Positions 20,890 to 33,639 of a DNA stretch of 64,000 nt are shown here, piece by piece. Each line of letters begins with the position of its first letter. Position 1 is the first letter of the stretch. Source of the stretch: Panax quinquefolius (taxonomy: Eukaryota > Streptophyta > Magnoliopsida > Apiales > Araliaceae); NCBI GenBank assembly GCA_020205615.1, contig CM035164.1:957501-1021500 (forward strand). The letters run 5' to 3'. The notes under the pieces were generated by a model, which worked only from the letters and a program-made list of their open reading frames with translations, was not told where the DNA came from and ran no database searches. Made by a program: the position numbers and the translations under genes.

Positions 20890-23800
20890 AGCAAGGAACC
20901 CGAATGAGGTCATCACGGGTAAGCTTATCATAAACTCTAATGAAGTCTATACTTTATTTGATACTGTTCTACCCATTCTTTTATTTCTCTACTACTTGCC
21001 ATCGATTAAATTTGACTCAGGAGAAATTAGACTTTGACTTATCTCGTGGAAACTCCGTTGGGAGAAACCTTCATTACATCCAATCGTTTATAAGTCTTGT
21101 TTGGTTCAAATCGGTACCCTCACATTACTGTCGATCTTATTTCATTAAAAATACTTGCATTTGACGTGATTCTGTGGATTGATTGGTTAACTACTTATCA
21201 TGCAAAAATTGATTGTTTTAAATAAGGTTGTTAGCTTTCATATTCCTAATCAACCTATTATGCGAATTCAAACGACCAAACCATTAAAATCAATCACGGT
21301 CATCTCAAGCCATAAAGCTATTCGTTTATTGAAAAGCGGATGTCGAGCTTTCTTAGCTCATGTCACGATTTAAACAAAAATACGCCGATTTTGAACGATA
21401 TTTCTATTGTTAATAAATTTCTGACGTATTCCCAAGAATTTCTGGCCTACCCAGGCGTGAAATTAAATTTTGTATCGACCTTGAACTAAGATGAAAACCT
21501 ATTTCAAAGCCCCATATCGAATGGCTCTATTGAACTTCGAGTTAAAGACCCAACTCGCAGGAATTGTTAGACATCGGCTTTATTCGTCTAAGTACTTCTC
21601 CTTGGGGTGCTCTGTTACTATTCGTGAAGATGAAAGATGGGAGTATCGCGACTTTGTATTGATTATCGGGAGTTGAATCATGTCACCATCAAAAATAGGT
21701 ATCCATTGCCGCGTATTGATGACTGTTTGACCCGGTTCAGGAGCCAAATTCTTTTCAAAGATTGATCTTCGTTCCGGATATCACCAATTGAAGATTAGAA
21801 CCACGACATTCCAAAGACGGCTTTTAGAACTCGATGCGGGCATTATGAATTCTAGTCATGTCCTTTGGATTGACTAATGCTCCTCGCCTTCATGGATATG
21901 ATGAACCGACTATTTAAGGAATATTTAGATCACTTTGTGGTCGTCTTTATTGATGACATCCTTATTTATTCCAAAAGCCGTGAAGATCATGAAAGCAACA
22001 CTTGAGGTGACACTCCAAAAGCTTCGTGAATATAAGCTTTATGCCAAGTTGAAGAAATGCGAGTTACGGCTTGAAGATGTAGCATTCCTTGGGCACGTGG
22101 TATCAAGTCATGGAATATCTGCTGACCCAAAGAAAGATTGAAGCTATTCAAAGTAGGAACAACCTAAATCGATGATCAAGTGCGTAGCTTTCTCGGTTTA
22201 AATTTGGTTATTATCGGAGATTCGTGGAAGGATTTTCTCTAATCGCTACTCCATTGACTCAAATGACTCGAAAAGATACAAAGTTCAGTTGGAGCGAAGA
22301 ATGTGAGAAGAGTTTTCAAGAACTCGAGAGAGACTTATTTCAAGACTGCTCGACAATACCATCCGCTCGGAGGATTTGTCATCTACAAGATGATGCTTCG
22401 AGACAAAGGGTTGGGATGTGTTCTCATGCAACATGGAAAAGTTATAGCTTTATGCCTCATGACAACTCAAAGAATATGAGAGAAATTATCCTACTCATGA
22501 TCCGGAGTTAGCGGTTTGTATCTTCTTGCACTTAAAATTTGGAGGCATTACTTGTATGGGGAGAAAGTGGAAATCTTCTGGATCATAAAAGCCTCAAATA
22601 TTTCTTCACTCAAAAAAACTCAACATCGCGACAATGACGCGTTGGCTTGAACTATTGAAAGATTATGATCATACCATCCAATACCATCCTCGGAAAAGAA
22701 CGTGGTAGGTGACGCATTGAGTAGAAGATCATATATCAAGCACGAAAGTGCGTTATTGTCAACGCAGCGCCCATTTGTGTGACTTGCAAAGGATGGAGAT
22801 AGAGTTAAAGACTCCGGGGACGCGTGTGATGATAGCGAATATCTGAGTAGAACCGACTTTAATCGATAAAGTTAAAGTCGCTGAGCTACGGACTGGAAAT
22901 TTGATGCGTATGAGGAAGAAAGTCAAGAAGGTCTTATCTTAGAAGCAAGAATCGATGAAGAAGGAATACTTGAGTCAACTCCGGACTTTGTGTTCTAACG
23001 ACCACGATTTAAAGTATAATATCATGATGGAGGCGCACAACACACCATTTGCAATCCATCTCGGGAGTACCAAAATGTATCATGATATTCGGCATACATT
23101 TTGGTGGAGCAATATGAAGAGAGAGATAGCATTGTTTATCTCAAGGTGTCTAACTTGTCAACGAGTTAAAGCGGAGCATCAAGTACCAAAAGGTCCATTG
23201 CAACCACTTGAAATTCCGAATGGAAGTGGGAGCACATTACCATGGATTTCGTTTCTGCGGTCTTCCTAAGGTTTCTCAAGGCATTGATGCGATTTGGGTC
23301 ATTGTTGATAGATTGACCAAGTCCGCTCATTTCTTCTTGATCTGAAACTTATACACTTGAACGCGTCTTGCTCGTATGTACATAAACGAGATTGTAAGAT
23401 CGCATGGTATCTGCAGTATCCATAGTTTCGATCGAGACCCAAGATTCACTTCACGATTTTGGGTTAGTTTGCAAAAAGCTATGGGCACAGACTTACGATT
23501 TAGCTCGGCATATCATCCTCGGATTTGGACGGATAGTGGAGAGGACTATTCAAACTCTTGAAGATCTATTAAGACTCGTGTCCTTGATTTCAAGGGAGTT
23601 GGGACAAGTTCTTACCATTGGTGGAGTTTTCCTACAACAACAGATTATCAAGCAAGTATTGGCATGGCTCCATTCGAGCGTTGTATGGAAGAAAGTGTCG
23701 TTCTCCAAAGATCTTTGGGATGAGGTGGGTGAAGCAACGTTGTTGGGGCCGGAGTTGATACGCATGACTACGAGAAAAGATTCAAACGATCCGACAACGT

Positions 23801-24270
23801 ATAAAAACCTCACAAAATCGACAAAAGAGTTATCTTGAACTTCATCGAAAGGACGTGGAATTCGATATAGGAGATCATGTGTTGTTAAGAGTTGCTCCAT
23901 GGAAAGGAGTTACAAGATTTGGAAAGAGAGAAATCTTAATCCTCGATTCATCGGTCCATTTTAATCCTCGATCGAGTAGGAATCGTGGCCTATAGACTCG
24001 CTTTTACCGCCAAATATGTCTCGTGTTCATAACATTTTTCACATATCCATGTTACGTAAATATGTGAAAGACCGAACCATATTATTGAGTTAGAACCCAT
24101 TACGAAATAGCGAAAGATTTGACGTATGAAGAGTTTCTGTTCAAATTTTGGATAAGAAGGAACATATTCTACGCTCCAGGTTATACCTCAAGTCAAAGTT
24201 TTGTGGAGGAACCATGATGTTGAGGAAATGACTTGGGAGTTAGAATCGAAATGAAATCAAGGTATCCTTA
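20890..24270 (+). pseudogene. Gypsy B pol remnant (protease to chromodomain)
   Basis: Protease: NEVYTLFDT is present but the Gly of DTG and what follows are out of frame. Reverse transcriptase: [15 protein letters not shown] (about 21678), [15 protein letters not shown] (about 21755) and [12 protein letters not shown] (about 21945). RNase H follows, near 22380-22740. Integrase zinc region: IHLGSTKMYHDIRHTFWW and ISRCLTCQRVKAEHQ (22955-23215). Tail: ILDKKEHILR and QVKVLWRNHDVEEMTWE (about 24130-24240). Numerous frameshifts and stops make it non-functional. Confidence 0.88.
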
Positions 24271-24331
24271 CCTCTTCGACATACCAAGTATCGTACCCTA
24301 ATTTCGAGGAAATTTCATAAGAATGGGAGGT

Positions 24332-26728
24332 TGTAAGACCCCAAATTTATAAATAAAGATGAATTTTCTATAAATATTATTTTTGAATATTATGGAATAA
24401 ATTTGATATAATGTTTTAGTTGTGGGTAATATTTATAAATTTTGCAAAGTATGCAAGTGGTTATATTATTCGATTGGTGGGGAATATTCGATTTAGCGAG
24501 GAATATTAAATACAACTACTCAATCATTGGTGGACCCATAATGTAATTATTGTCGGATTGAGAAAACGACAAAAATATTTTATTGAAATAACGGCGGAAG
24601 TTTTACCGGTTGATCTTGTTGAACTACTACTTTCATAGTAAAAGTACGATGAATGTCGTGTGGTTGCGTAGTAAGACACCAGTATTGATTATTGATGCTT
24701 ATGTGAAAGTCACTTTCAGTTTGATTCCATTATTGTCGATTAATAATATGAATTATTATAGCGATAATGACGTTTTGTTTTATTCATATTATTAACGTAA
24801 TAAAATGTAAACATCTTTTATATAAAAAATGAATACTTTATTAAAGTTATTCTATAAATAAAATATATTATATTTTATTATGCATAGTGTTGCATAGTGT
24901 TTTGCATAGTGTTTGCATAGTAAAATGTTTTTATATAAATAGAATATATTATATTTTATTTAAAAGATTTTGCTTTAAATATGGACCGTCGGATTAAAAG
25001 TAAATCAATACTGACCGTTCAAATGGATTAATTACTATGCATTCTATTTTCCTATAAATAGAAGCTCATTCCTTCATTATTTTCTTACGAATTCAATTTG
25101 AAACTCTGAGAGAGAAACTATAGAGAAAAGAAGAAAAGTATTCTCGCTACTTCACTTTGCCAATATTCAGTTCTTCTAAGGTAGGGAATATTATTTGTTG
25201 TACCCGTAAGTAAGTGTGTTATTCTTTGTATTCATGAAGAGAACTTCTTTTGTTATTGCATTCTTATTTATTCTGTTGGAATAACTCAGTATACATGCTA
25301 ATCCCTATACTTGGTGATCTTCTTCTTTATTCCATTCTTCTATTATTCGCATTTGGAACATCACATGCATGTGTTTTACACCCACTGGTTCCGCTCTTTA
25401 TTATTATTCCATTGGAAAATCACATGCATGTGTTTTGGCACCGGACTGGTTCCGCTCTTTATTATTCTCATTGGAACATCCTGTCTCATGTGTTTTACAC
25501 CGGACCGGTTCCGCTTTTATCATTCTCGTTGGAATATCCTATCATGTGTTTTACACCTGATCCGGTTCCATCTTTATTATTACATTGGAACATCCTGGCT
25601 TGTGTAATTTCACGACACCGTTCCGTTATTATTATTCATTGAATAACTCATCATGCTGTACTGCATGCATGGTGATTTCTTTTGTTATTCCATTCTTTAT
25701 TTTACCCAGGTTGGTTAAAACTTTTGACTTATATACTCCATGAAATTAGTAGAATATCCTCGATATTTGCGTTTCATTTTCATGGAAATATTCTTCGATC
25801 ATTCTTGAATTTTACTCTACAAAACAAAGATTATCATGTTGACAATTTGGACGTTAATAATTTCTCGATAAAATAATTCTTGAACTTGTTTTATTGAATT
25901 CTTATATCATTGTCATCATCCTCATGTTTATATTTTTTTAAAGTCATCTGTGGCACATAGTGTATAGATGGACTTGGTATGATTATGACCGAGACTATTC
26001 TATGTAATCATGGCCGTAATGTTACAAATGATGTGGTAAAAATCCTCGATTGGTAGTAGTGCATTGATGGACGATTGTTGGCATGATCATGACCATTAAT
26101 GAATACACAACTATTCTTGGCCGTAGTAGTGCATGAATAATTGTGGTCGTGATACTAAAGAATATCCTTGGTCGTAGTGCGAGGGTGATTCGATGATGTG
26201 GATTATTTATTAAAGTTTGAGTCTCGGCTATAATGATGAAAAACCTTTTAAATCATAAAAGATAGTAGATTTTATTTTCTACTTGACTCTTTTAATGGAT
26301 TGCTTGTTACTACTGCAGATTAAACTTGATGTTTATTATATTTTATCGGTTTAACACTATCAAGGCTAATGATAATTTATTTTGCATTATCTTAGTCATA
26401 ATATTTCTTCTTGGGCTAGTTGAGCTCACCTTTTCTTTTCACCGTTCTCTTGAAAATGAGAACATACCGGACGAGACGAGTCGGAACGGAGTAATGGTCC
26501 GAGGATAGCATTAGTAGTCCTCACTATTCGTGAAATGGTGTGATAATAATTGTAATGAGGACTCCTTTTGAGTTTGTATAATATCTAGTAGATAATATTT
26601 GTATTCAAACTCATAGCTTTATGTCGTATTGCATACACACGCTTATATTAATAAGTTGTATTTAAATTTTGTACCATGTATCCGACTACCCAATATGGGT
26701 GATGTATACCTAATTTTGGGGGCCACAG
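24332..26728 (+). repeat. 3' LTR of Gypsy B
   Basis: Begins TGTAAGACCCC and ends at GGGGGCCACAG before the CGAGC duplication. Aligns along its length with 17114-19510. Many differences are one- to three-base indels. Confidence 0.9.
25325..25640 (+). repeat. Tandem array of ~60-bp units in the B 3' LTR
   Basis: Same units as at 18100-18440, with about six copies; CATGCATG is kept in the first two. Confidence 0.85.
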
Positions 26729-27450
26729 CGAGCCGAAAAGTACCCCAAGCTCGTTGAAACCCTTTCCAAAACCTTGAAGTGAACCGGGGTCCCGATCTGA
26801 AACAATAGACACCGAGTACCATGAAGTCTTACAATCTCCTCGCCGAAAGATATGTGCCAATCTATCCACCGAAGTAACCCTCATGGATAGCCAAAAGTGT
26901 GCCGATTTGGTCAACCGGTCCACCACTACCCAAATGGCATCATTCTTCCCGAAAGTCTTGACAAACCAATCACAAAATCCATCGTGATATCCTCCCACTT
27001 CCACACCGGAATGTGTAATCTGCTGCAACAAACCACTAGCTCGTTGATGTTCTATCTTCACTTTAGCGACAAGTGAGGCACTTCCCAACATATACTCACC
27101 ACATCTCGTTTCATCCCATTCCACCAAAAATTCCTCTTCAAATCCTATACATCTTTGTAGAACACGGATGAATTGAAAATGGCGAACTATGAACCTCGAC
27201 CATCACAACCTCTCGAATGATTGGATCCGATGGTACACACAACCGCTCACCCAACCAAATCACACCATGGTCATCAATCTGAAACTCGAGATCGCTTGCC
27301 TCCTCTAGATTCTGCGTCATACTCCCACAACTCCCCATCTTCCTTTTGAGCTTCTTTGACCATGAGATAAGAGGGCTCCACTCTCATACCCGCCAAATGC
27401 CCATCTGAACCTCGTACATACAACTCCAACTCGATCCGCTCCATATCTGA
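26729..27450 (-). pseudogene. Gypsy A integrase core, upstream of the B insertion
   Basis: Reads IHPCSTKMYRI (zinc region), then AIWVVVDRLTKSAHF, VDRLAHIF and GFNELGVLFGS of the catalytic core on the minus strand, and stops at the junction with B. The rest of the core continues at 17113-16986. Frames are broken in several places. Confidence 0.85.
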
Positions 27451-27462
27451 AATAAGCTGAGG

Positions 27463-27999
27463 TTATGTAATAAGGGCTGCTACACTCCCTGAACTCTTTC
27501 GGCTAAGAGCATCTGCAACCACATTTGCCTTCCCCGGGTGATACTGAATTCTAGCATCATAATCCTTTAGAAGCTCCAACCAACGCCTCTGCCTCATATT
27601 GAGCTCCTTTTGAGTGAAAATGTATTTAAGACTTTTATGATCGGTGAAGATATCACAAGTCTCTCCATACAAATAGTGCCTCCAAATCTTTAAGGCAAAG
27701 ATCACCGCTGCCAACTCCAAATCATGTGTGGGGTAGTTCACCTCATAAGGTTTAAGTTGTCTAGAAGCATAAGCAATCACCTTACCGTGTTGCATCAAAA
27801 CACACCCCAAGCCCTTCTTAGAAGCATCACTATAAATCTGGTACCCTCCTATCCCCAACGGCAATGCAAGTATAGGAGCTGTCACGAGTCGTTTCTTCAA
27901 TTCCTCGAAACTCTTCTCCCGCTCCTCATTCCACACAAACTTCGCGCCCTTTCTTATCAACTGAGTCAATTGCAAGGCGAGTAAGGAAAATCCTTCCAC
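27463..27999 (-). pseudogene. Gypsy A RNase H domain, open frame
   Basis: 178-codon open stretch: [18 protein letters not shown], then [54 protein letters not shown] and [10 protein letters not shown]. The acidic residues expected of RNase H (D in SDAS, E in LELAA, D in FTDHKS, D in VVADALS) are all present. It is the best-preserved piece of the polyprotein, but flanking domains are frameshifted. Confidence 0.88.
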
Positions 28000-28047
28000 A
28001 AACCGCCTATAATACCTTCGCCAAACCCAAGAAACTCCTAATCTACA

Positions 28048-28830
28048 TCATCGTAGTAGGTCTTGGCCATTTAGTGATAGCCTCAACCTTCGCAGGATCC
28101 ACCTTAATGCCTTCAAAGAGAAACAACGTGGCCCAAAAATGCAACTGCTTCCAACCAAAACTTCGCGTTTAGAGAATTTAACATACAACTTCTCTTTCTG
28201 CAAAATCCCCAACACTGTGCGAAGATGCTCCTCATGCTCTTCCTTAGACATGGAGTAAACCAAAATATCATCAATAAAGACAATGACAAATTGGTCTAAG
28301 TACTCTCTGAACACCCGATTCATCAAATCCATAAACACCGCAGGAGTTAGTCACACCGAAAGGCATCACCGAAACTTCGTAATGCCCATATTGAGTACTG
28401 GTGCCGTCTTAGGGATATCCTCATCCTCACTCTCAACTCGATGATAGCCCGACCTCAAGTCTATCTTCAAAAATATTTAAGCCCCCAAGTTGGTCAAACA
28501 AGTCATCAATCCTCGGCAATGGATACCGGATTCGATGGTGATCTTGTTCAACTCTCTGTAGTCTATACACGCGACCTCATGTAGACCCATCCTTCTTCTT
28601 CACAAACAAAACTGGAGCACCCCACCAAGAAACACTCGGGCGAATTACACCACGATCTAATAGTTCTCAGAATCGCTCCTTTAACTCCTATAACTCCAAT
28701 GGTGCCATCCGATCTGGCGCCTTAGAAATAGGCTCGCACCAGAACAAGCTCAATAAAGAAATTCCACTTCCATTGCGGTGGCAACCACAGACAACTCCTC
28801 GAAACACATCGAAAAAGTCACGGACAATCG
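28048..28830 (-). pseudogene. Gypsy A reverse transcriptase, frameshifted
   Basis: [19 protein letters not shown] followed by [19 protein letters not shown] (FIDD is the YXDD-type active site) lies at 28338-28048. Upstream palm and finger motifs are scattered over several frames to about 28830. Confidence 0.85.
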
Positions 28831-29143
28831 GAACATCCTCAATCGAGACTCACCCTTAGAGGTATCTTTCACAAACGCCAAATACCCATCACAACCTTTG
28901 CCACCAACTTTCCAAACCTTGGTCAAATTAACTTCACCACTCTACTCGGTTTGAGAACCACGATACACTAATTCGGAGACTTCACATCTCCAAATATAAC
29001 CTTCTTCTTTGACAATCAATAGTGGCTTGGTGTTTATCCAACCATCCATCCCAAGAATGACATCAAAATCGTGCATACACATCGGAAGAAGATTAACGCT
29101 ACGGATCTTATCCCCAAAACTTATCGGACACCTTTGATACAAA

Positions 29144-29353
29144 TCAAAATAACAACGAAGTCCCCATCGAGTGGCAATAGACATAACGAGAATCTAAAGA
29201 TCGAGATAGCACGCCCAGTCTTAGAAACAAAAAGACCGAGCAACAACGGAATGAAGTAGAACCCAGATCAAATAAAATAGAAGCCTCGCGATTACCAACT
29301 AAAAGAGTGCGAAAATAATACACAATTGTACTGCCGCTTTGATTATATGTCAA
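29144..29353 (-). pseudogene. Gypsy A protease, active site altered
   Basis: VGNREASILFDLGSTSF: the usual DTG of the aspartic protease reads DLG here, while element C keeps DTG at the same place. Confidence 0.8.
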
Positions 29354-29399
29354 GGCAAATACTACACCACCACCAACGACCTCCCATTGCCACCATTAT

Positions 29400-30670
29400 C
29401 ACCACCACCACCTCCACCATTTTCGCGTGGACCCATTACAATCCCTAGCAATATGACCCATCTCAGACACACAAAAAGCATGCCGGTGAGTCTGTACCTT
29501 TGCGCTTCCCAGATGATTTTCCCCACAAGTAGTACAGGGAGTTATCGGAATTAGATTCGGGTTACCCCCACCAACTGGTCCTGGATAACGACCCTGATTT
29601 TGCCCCTGCGGACGATTACATCCTCACGACGATTTTGTCCATACCAAGGTAGTGGTTTACGATTTTGCCCTATTTGAGGCATCTGCCGATAACCTGCTCG
29701 ATTACTCGCCACGCCTTTTGCCCTGCCGCCACCACGATTCCTGTTCAACTGGCCACCTTGACTTCTCCCATGCTGAATGAAGCTTGACCTCTCTTTGGTC
29801 ATCTCTGTCCTTTTTTCGACTCCTCCGATTTGGAAGGCCCGAAAGTCCTGTCGCTCCATCTCAATATTTTTGGCGCATTGGCCCATCACGACACGTCTGG
29901 AAACTTGTTGTTAATAAGATGTTGGCGATACCTATAGTGAATCCGCCACTGAACTTCTCCGCTTTGCTCATTGCTGGAGTCCCTCTTTGAGATTCCCCAA
30001 AATCCGCCAACCTAGTAAACCTCGTCATGAAGTCCGTGATGGACTCATCATCCTTCTGTCGAATGGACGGATATAGTCCCTAACATAGGCCTCTTTATCG
30101 GTGATTTGAAGAAATGCTGGATAGAAGACCTCACAAAACTCCGCCTAACTAAGTGTCTCAACATAGCCATCACCCTTTGTCGTTTTCAACGCTTTCCACC
30201 ACCTCTGTGCATCCCTTCCAAACATAAGTAAACCGTGAAGCAATACTCTCGATTATCCGAGCACCCCAATACATCGAAAATCTTCTCTGGGTGAGCAATC
30301 CAATTCTACGCATCAATTGGAGTTGGAGCTTTGATCAAGGACTATGGTTTCGCTTACGAAACCTTTCCAACCACACGTCATACATCGGAACCCCTCATTT
30401 GACCACGACCATCTGCATTCCCTTCCTCAACGTTTGTCTGTGGACCATTATTTCCGGGTTCTCCCTTTCGCCGAAATTTTCGGTGGCAATTCTTTGCATT
30501 ACTGTACCACCACCATGTGGCAACCAATCGAGGTAAAGCACGGTTCATCGCTGATTCACCAAGGTAGCTGATTGAGCATTAATCGATCATTAGGTTGCTC
30601 GTTGACCGACCTTCACCTCTTCCCTATTGTTACCTCGCCTCCCAAAGAACTCTAGTTGATCTTGAGCCAT
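29400..30670 (-). pseudogene. Gypsy A gag remnant
   Basis: Starts MAQDQLEFFGRRGNN at 30670, the same start as in element C. The C-terminal part (29889-29551) holds Arg/Gly-rich stretches such as RNRGGGRAKGVA. Interrupted by several frameshifts. Confidence 0.8.
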
Positions 30671-30848
30671 CTAAGAAAGAGATCACAAATATAAACAAGG
30701 AAGATTAGAGACAAATTTGAATATAAGCGGATATGATAGGTAAATGAAAATCAAACAACAAAAACCTAACCCGAAAGTCACCCATAACTCATGTGTCAAA
30801 CCTAAATAGGTTTTCTACAAGAAAGAACACAGCTCGATACTCAACTCA

Positions 30849-31948
30849 GAACACCCTTTCCCAAAATAGAAAAGAGAGGTTACTCATAACACAACAAAAC
30901 TAAGGAAGATCAAGGGGCTCACAAACCACAAAAGAATAATCTCATAATAATTCAATGTCATATAATGAAACCATAATAAATGCCACATCGGCTCGATCCA
31001 CAATCTAAAATACTTATTACAACTTTAAATAAATCAATGTATTGAAACCTAACAAAATATATCAAAACTATTGGATTAAAAGAAGCTCGTCACACTTGCC
31101 TTGGGTCCCCCGATTACTGGGAAGAAAAACACGATGAGCCAAATGCCCAATCACGGATATAGAATACAATTAATGAACCAAAATAACTAACTCAATTTAA
31201 ATGAAATGAGATGAAATGAATCAAACGAAACAAACGAACAAAACTAACACAACGAAATAAATAATTTGAATCAAATGGTGGGGTGTTATTTCATACCGAA
31301 GCTCGAAACAAAATAATAATATACCTTGCCACACGAGCAAGTCAAATAATGCCACACAAGCAAATCACATAATGCCACACGGTAGTCACACACATCGACC
31401 GCGAATCCAATGCATGTAAAATCGGGGCGTGTTTGGCACAAACATCACCAATCCATGAGCGAGCAATGCGATCGAAACTAGGGTCGACCCATACGCCTCC
31501 CAACAAAACACGATGGCCAACTCCCACGGAGCACAAAAGCGGAGACGCCAGGTGGATCGATCACATCGCCACGGAAGGTGTCGTGCCTCGGTGCGAGAGG
31601 ACGTGCTGTGGTACCCCTGCGGTGATTATAGCTCGGTATACCCTACGGTATTCTAACAAAATATCATGTCACAACACACGCGACACATATCAACACAAAT
31701 GGGTTCTAACGTATACATGTTAAACTAAAACGAAATATCAACATAAAGTCTACAAATATATTAACATGTACTTTCTACAAAGATCAAAATAAATATTAGC
31801 CATGACGACACATTAGACCAAAAGAGTACAATTACTAATTTCAATTACTAATGCCAAAATGAAACATTCTCACGAATTTAAGAAAGAACAATTATGAGAA
31901 GCAAAACTAAATTTCAAACGAATAACGAAACAAACAAATTAAAAACTA
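30849..31948 (-). repeat. Partial 5' LTR of Gypsy A
   Basis: Matches the first 1.1 kb (in plus coordinates) of 14324-16265. It stops after 'caaattaaaaac', where the piece D begins; about 840 bp of LTR is missing. The end next to the primer site reads GGTGTTCTGAG, as in element C. Confidence 0.85.
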
Positions 31949-32617
31949 ACACCCCTTTTCAAATAAAAAAAGGTTACGCACAAAATATAACAAAAACTAC
32001 AAAACAAATCGAGAGCTCTATGCCACAAAATCTAGTAACTGATAAATGCCACAATCAAACCGTAATAAAAGTCAAACTGGTTCAAACCACAATATAAGAT
32101 AATTATTACAACTCTAAATCAACCAATGTATCACAGCCTAAACAAAATATATATCCAAACCATTGGAAAGAAGAGAGCTCTCATCACACTTGCCCTTGAT
32201 CTCCTTGATTACCTAACACAACATGAGTCAAATGTCCAGTACGGATATAGAGTACAGAAAAAATGAATTGAAATAACTAACTCAATTAATTGAACTAAAC
32301 TGAAACGAACAAAACTAACACAACGAAATAATAGGCTAAAACAAATGGTCGGGTGTTATTTCATATCGAGCTCAGAACAAAATAAAAATATACTTTGCCA
32401 CACATGCTAGTCAAATAATGTCACACATGCAATCAAAATAATGTCACACAGACAATCACACATCAGACTGCGCAATCCAAATGCATATAAAATTGGAAGG
32501 CGTGTTTGACACATAAACATCATCAATCCACAAAACATAACAAAAAAAAACTAAGGTAAACCCATAAGCTTCCCCACAACAAAATCACCATATGGCCAAC
32601 TCCCACTAGAAAAATAG
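31949..32617 (-). repeat. LTR piece D, older relative of the A/C family
   Basis: Starts 'ctaacaccccttttc', which corresponds to an LTR 3' end, and follows the A LTR through 'aaatggtcgggtgttatttc' and 'ggaaggcgtgtttgacac' to 'atggccaactcccacta'. Similarity is much lower than between A and C. The similarity ends at about 32617. Confidence 0.75.
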
Positions 32618-33081
32618 GGCCAGATCAATATAGGGTCCATCACTATACGATCAAGCTCAAAATGATAAGAAATTGGGCCAACCCAATATTGGGACCAACC
32701 ACGGGAGCAAGCTCAAAATGATAAGAATGGCTCATGGCCCATTTTTTATATTTGTGCACAAAAAGTATTATTTAGATATGTATTGTTGATGACCAATTTA
32801 TATGGGCCTTTTGAGTTTTGTAATATAGTGATAATAGTCTATTAATAATATTTTTTTTATTCAACAACAAAACTAACAAGACATTTAATAATGAATAGCA
32901 CAAAAAAATATATTTAATAATAAACGATAAATATCTCTTAAATTCTCATCACGTCCCTCTCCATTTCCCTTAAAAACTTCCCAACCACCAAAAACAGTTG
33001 CAAGTCAAACTTACACTTTAAATAAAATAATATCATCCTTATCCCTCTCTCGAAATTTAGTCTTCATCTCTCTCCTGCTAT

Positions 33082-33138
<57 letters not shown>

Positions 33139-33501
33139 ACTATAAATTTAAAAAATTAATAATGTCAATGCAATAATTATATCCTCGGAATAATAAATGT
33201 TGCTGAAAATTTAAAGTTAGTAAAACAAATATAAAACTGTTGATGAATGTATATTTACTATTTCAACATATATATTACTTTAACATTATCGACAACTTGA
33301 TTTAGTATATCAAATATATAATAATTAATTATTAATCATATTTGGACAAATCCAATAATTATAGCCAACCATAATTGTACAATGATTCTATGAATAAACT
33401 AGGCAAAAGAAAATTATGCACCAATGGTGAATTCATGCATTGTATATCAATAAAAATGTGTAAAAATCTGTTAATAAATCATGTTTTCTATTATTATGTC
33501 C
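32618..33501. other. Non-coding AT-rich stretch with a CA/TA microsatellite
   Basis: Nothing coding. A (AC)n(AT)n run occupies 33081-33134. A short direct repeat 'gcaagctcaaaatgataaga' and 'tcaagctcaaaatgataaga' lies at about 32650-32725. Confidence 0.6.
33081..33134. repeat. (AC)n(AT)n microsatellite
   Basis: About 13 AC units followed by about 13 AT units. Confidence 0.95.
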
Positions 33502-33630
33502 TTACCCAAACTATCAAATGATGGTGCTATAAACTACAATATTTGGTTCACACCCTCCATTTTCCATTATTCTAAGCAACCTAATAGCCATGGAAGTGTT
33601 ACCTATTTTGCAAAGCCCATTTATAATGGT
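33502..33630 (-). pseudogene. PPR gene scrap (~125 bp)
   Basis: Antisense copy of part of the PPR pseudogene: 'tcaaatgatggtgctataaa' here matches 'tcaatgatggtgttataaac' at about 36968, and the similarity runs to 'gcaaagcccatttataatgg'. By eye about 88% identical to 36959-37085. It ends where the dioxygenase fragment starts. Confidence 0.8.
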
Positions 33631-33639
33631 TCCACATTT

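Larger units (their letters stand above)
17114..26728 (+). mobile_element. Gypsy B: full-length Tekay/Del-type element nested in Gypsy A
   Basis: About 9.6 kb: LTRs of roughly 2.4 kb (17114-19510 and 24332-26728) enclose a 4.8-kb internal region. Flanks read TGAGC (17109-17113) and CGAGC (26729-26733), a 5-bp duplication with one change. A TGGTATCGAGC primer site follows the 5' LTR, and AAGAATGGGAGG precedes the 3' LTR. In order there are gag with two zinc knuckles, a damaged protease, reverse transcriptase (FIDDILIYS), RNase H, integrase and a chromodomain-like tail. Frames are broken many times. It must be younger than A because it interrupts A's integrase. Confidence 0.92.
14324..31948 (-). 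mobile_element. Gypsy A: Tekay/Del-type chromovirus, interrupted by Gypsy B
   Basis: Reading on the minus strand: partial 5' LTR (31948-30849), primer binding site region, gag from ATG at 30670, protease near 29300, reverse transcriptase, RNase H, integrase, chromodomain-like C-terminus (to about 16331), purine tract with AAGGGGTAGGTGA, and 3' LTR (16265-14324). The pol region is split at 17113/26729 by element B, with (T/C)GAGC repeated at the two breakpoints. The 5' LTR is cut off at 31948, where the older LTR piece D begins. Many frameshifts; not able to move by itself. Same family as element C (55541 onward), which lies in the opposite orientation. Confidence 0.9.

Noticed and set aside
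33081..33134. Possible CRISPR-like or regulatory repeat
   Set aside because: Plain AC/AT microsatellite; no spaced repeats of the CRISPR type anywhere in the window.
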